From Sulfurimonas sp. (GTDB lineage: Bacteria > Campylobacterota > Campylobacteria > Campylobacterales > Sulfurimonadaceae), in contig NZ_JACUTS010000014.1 of assembly GCF_014859695.1 (NCBI RefSeq), positions 1 through 39,432 on the forward strand: 39,432 bases of DNA, given 5' to 3'. The notes under the pieces are model-generated. The model was not told the DNA's origin, did not search any database, and was given only the letters and a program-made list of their open reading frames with translations. Made by a program: the position numbers and the translations under genes. This document shows, in pieces, positions 38,546-39,432 of this stretch; position 1 is the first letter of the stretch, and each line of letters begins with the position of its first letter.

Positions 38546-39432
38546 ATGAACAAAAACAGAATCAGTATTGTTATCCTGGCTGCCGGAAAAGGAAGCAGAA
38601 TGAAGTCCTCTAAAGCGAAGGTTTTGCACACTATTTGCGCCAAAGAGATGCTCTACTACATTATAAAAGCCTCACGAGAAATAAGCGATGACATAACCGT
38701 TGTTATTGCTCATCAAAAAGATGCCGTACAAAAAGCCGTAAGCGATAACTTTAACGATATAAGTTTTGTCACTCAAGACGATATCAACTTCCCAGGAACA
38801 GGCGGAGCTATGAAAAATATCTCTATTAAGAATGAAAAAGTTCTGGTACTAAACGGGGATATGCCGCTTATAACAGCCAAGGCTCTTGATGGATTTTTAC
38901 ACAACAGCTCTGACATTGTGATGTCTATTTTTGATCTGCCAAACCCTGACGGATACGGACGCGTTATCATTGAAGACAAAGAGGTAAAAAAGATAGTCGA
39001 ACAAAAAGATGCCTCAGAAGCTGAGCTGCAGGTAACAACCGTAAATGCCGGCATATACGCCTTCTCTAAAAGTGTTTTGGACAAATACATCCCTCTGCTA
39101 AATAACAATAACGCCCAAAAAGAGTACTATCTGACCGATATTGTCTCCATGGCAAGAGCCGACGGGCTGAGCGTCTCTCCTCTTTTGGTTGATGAGGAGC
39201 ACTTCAGGGGCGTAAACTCTAAAAAAGATTTGGCAAATGCCGAGGAGATTATGCAGAAAAGAATCAAAACCAAATGGATGGAATCAGGAGTAACGATGCA
39301 ACTCCCATCAACCATCTATATAGAAGAGGATGTGACATTTGAGGGCGAATGCATAGTAGAAAACGGATGCCGCATAACGGGAAGTTCTAAAATAATCAAC
39401 TCTCACATAAAAGCGCACAGCGTTGTTGAAGA
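38546..39432 (+). CDS. glmU: Bifunctional GlmU (5' part; cut by window edge)
   Basis: N-acetylglucosamine-1-phosphate uridyltransferase and glucosamine-1-phosphate acetyltransferase, making UDP-GlcNAc for peptidoglycan and lipid A. The first 295 codons are present. The frame is open to the last base of the window. The pyrophosphorylase domain is clear: VILAAGKGSRMKSSKAKVLH (residues 9-28), QDDINFPGTGGAM, VLNGDMPL, GYGRVIIE and TTVNAGIYAF. The left-handed beta-helix begins near residue 265 (YIEEDVTFEGECIVENGCRI). GTGGAM takes the place of the usual GTAHAV/GTGHAI. AAAGAG lies upstream of the ATG. Together with lpxD it contributes to the same UDP-GlcNAc to lipid A route. Confidence 0.95.
   Translation, partial: MNKNRISIVILAAGKGSRMKSSKAKVLHTICAKEMLYYIIKASREISDDITVVIAHQKDAVQKAVSDNFNDISFVTQDDINFPGTGGAMKNISIKNEKVLVLNGDMPLITAKALDGFLHNSSDIVMSIFDLPNPDGYGRVIIEDKEVKKIVEQKDASEAELQVTTVNAGIYAFSKSVLDKYIPLLNNNNAQKEYYLTDIVSMARADGLSVSPLLVDEEHFRGVNSKKDLANAEEIMQKRIKTKWMESGVTMQLPSTIYIEEDVTFEGECIVENGCRITGSSKIINSHIKAHSVVE

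Noticed and set aside
1-39432. CRISPR array, tRNA or rRNA gene, prophage, insertion sequence or defence island
   Set aside because: No regularly spaced repeats, no cloverleaf, no transposase, integrase or nuclease genes; almost all sequence is accounted for by core genes.

Overview
The window looks like core chromosome of a Campylobacterota (Epsilonproteobacteria) member, most likely Sulfurimonas or a close relative. The evidence is low GC, very dense packing with many 1-14 bp gene overlaps, and lineage-typical content and gene order: ilvB-ilvH-lpxD as in Campylobacter; COG3400-aroB-mscS-mtaB-(FtsH-like) as I recall from Helicobacter; the Helicobacter-type biotin esterase BioV; and a succinate dehydrogenase/fumarate reductase of the SdhABE type. 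The flagellar stator resembles the sodium-driven PomAB of marine Vibrio, which fits a marine or saline habitat. Species cannot be fixed by reading alone.

Layout. 1-103: three consecutive hairpins beyond the 3' end of lpxD. 104-3230 (-): ilvB, ilvH, lpxD. 3470-4720 (+): outer-membrane porin, facing a 44-residue exported peptide gene (4802-4936, -). A 19-bp sequence is repeated exactly upstream of both. 5148-8919 (-): CoA-binding protein, threonine deaminase ilvA, and a large WD40 plus helical-repeat protein. 9028-10212 (+): MFS transporter overlapping tail to tail with a TIGR02757/DUF2400 gene (-). 11194-12892: DUF350 membrane protein (+), a probable 51-residue gene (-), ychF (+). 12904-20483 (-): six-gene run thiL-truD-psd-HlyD-RbbA-like ABC fusion-ABC permease. 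20573-21772 (+): membrane sensor with a degenerate GGDEF domain. 21998-25590 (+): FAD, Fe-S and CCG subunits of a succinate dehydrogenase/fumarate reductase, ended by a clear terminator. 25597-25944: remnant of a membrane-protein gene. 26117-26320 (+): DUF3185 protein. 26359-38402 (-): twelve-gene run motA-motB-fliP-trmA-SH3-like-COG3400-aroB-mscS-mtaB-FtsH-like-bioV-mogA. 38546 to the end (+): glmU, cut by the window edge.

How the genes work together. Most are housekeeping: branched-chain amino acids (ilvA, ilvB, ilvH), envelope precursors (lpxD, glmU, psd), shikimate (aroB), cofactors (thiL, mogA, bioV), tRNA modification (truD, mtaB, trmA), motility (motA, motB, fliP) and the C4-dicarboxylate step (sdhA, sdhB, sdhE), which in an autotrophic relative could serve the reverse TCA cycle.

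I found no CRISPR array, tRNA or rRNA gene, prophage, insertion sequence or defence island. The observations most worth follow-up are the exported micro-peptide with the shared 19-bp site, the FtsH-like protein that has lost its HExxH protease motif, the sensor with a dead GGDEF motif, the Fe-S subunit carrying an extra cysteine at its third cluster, and the promoterless membrane-protein remnant.
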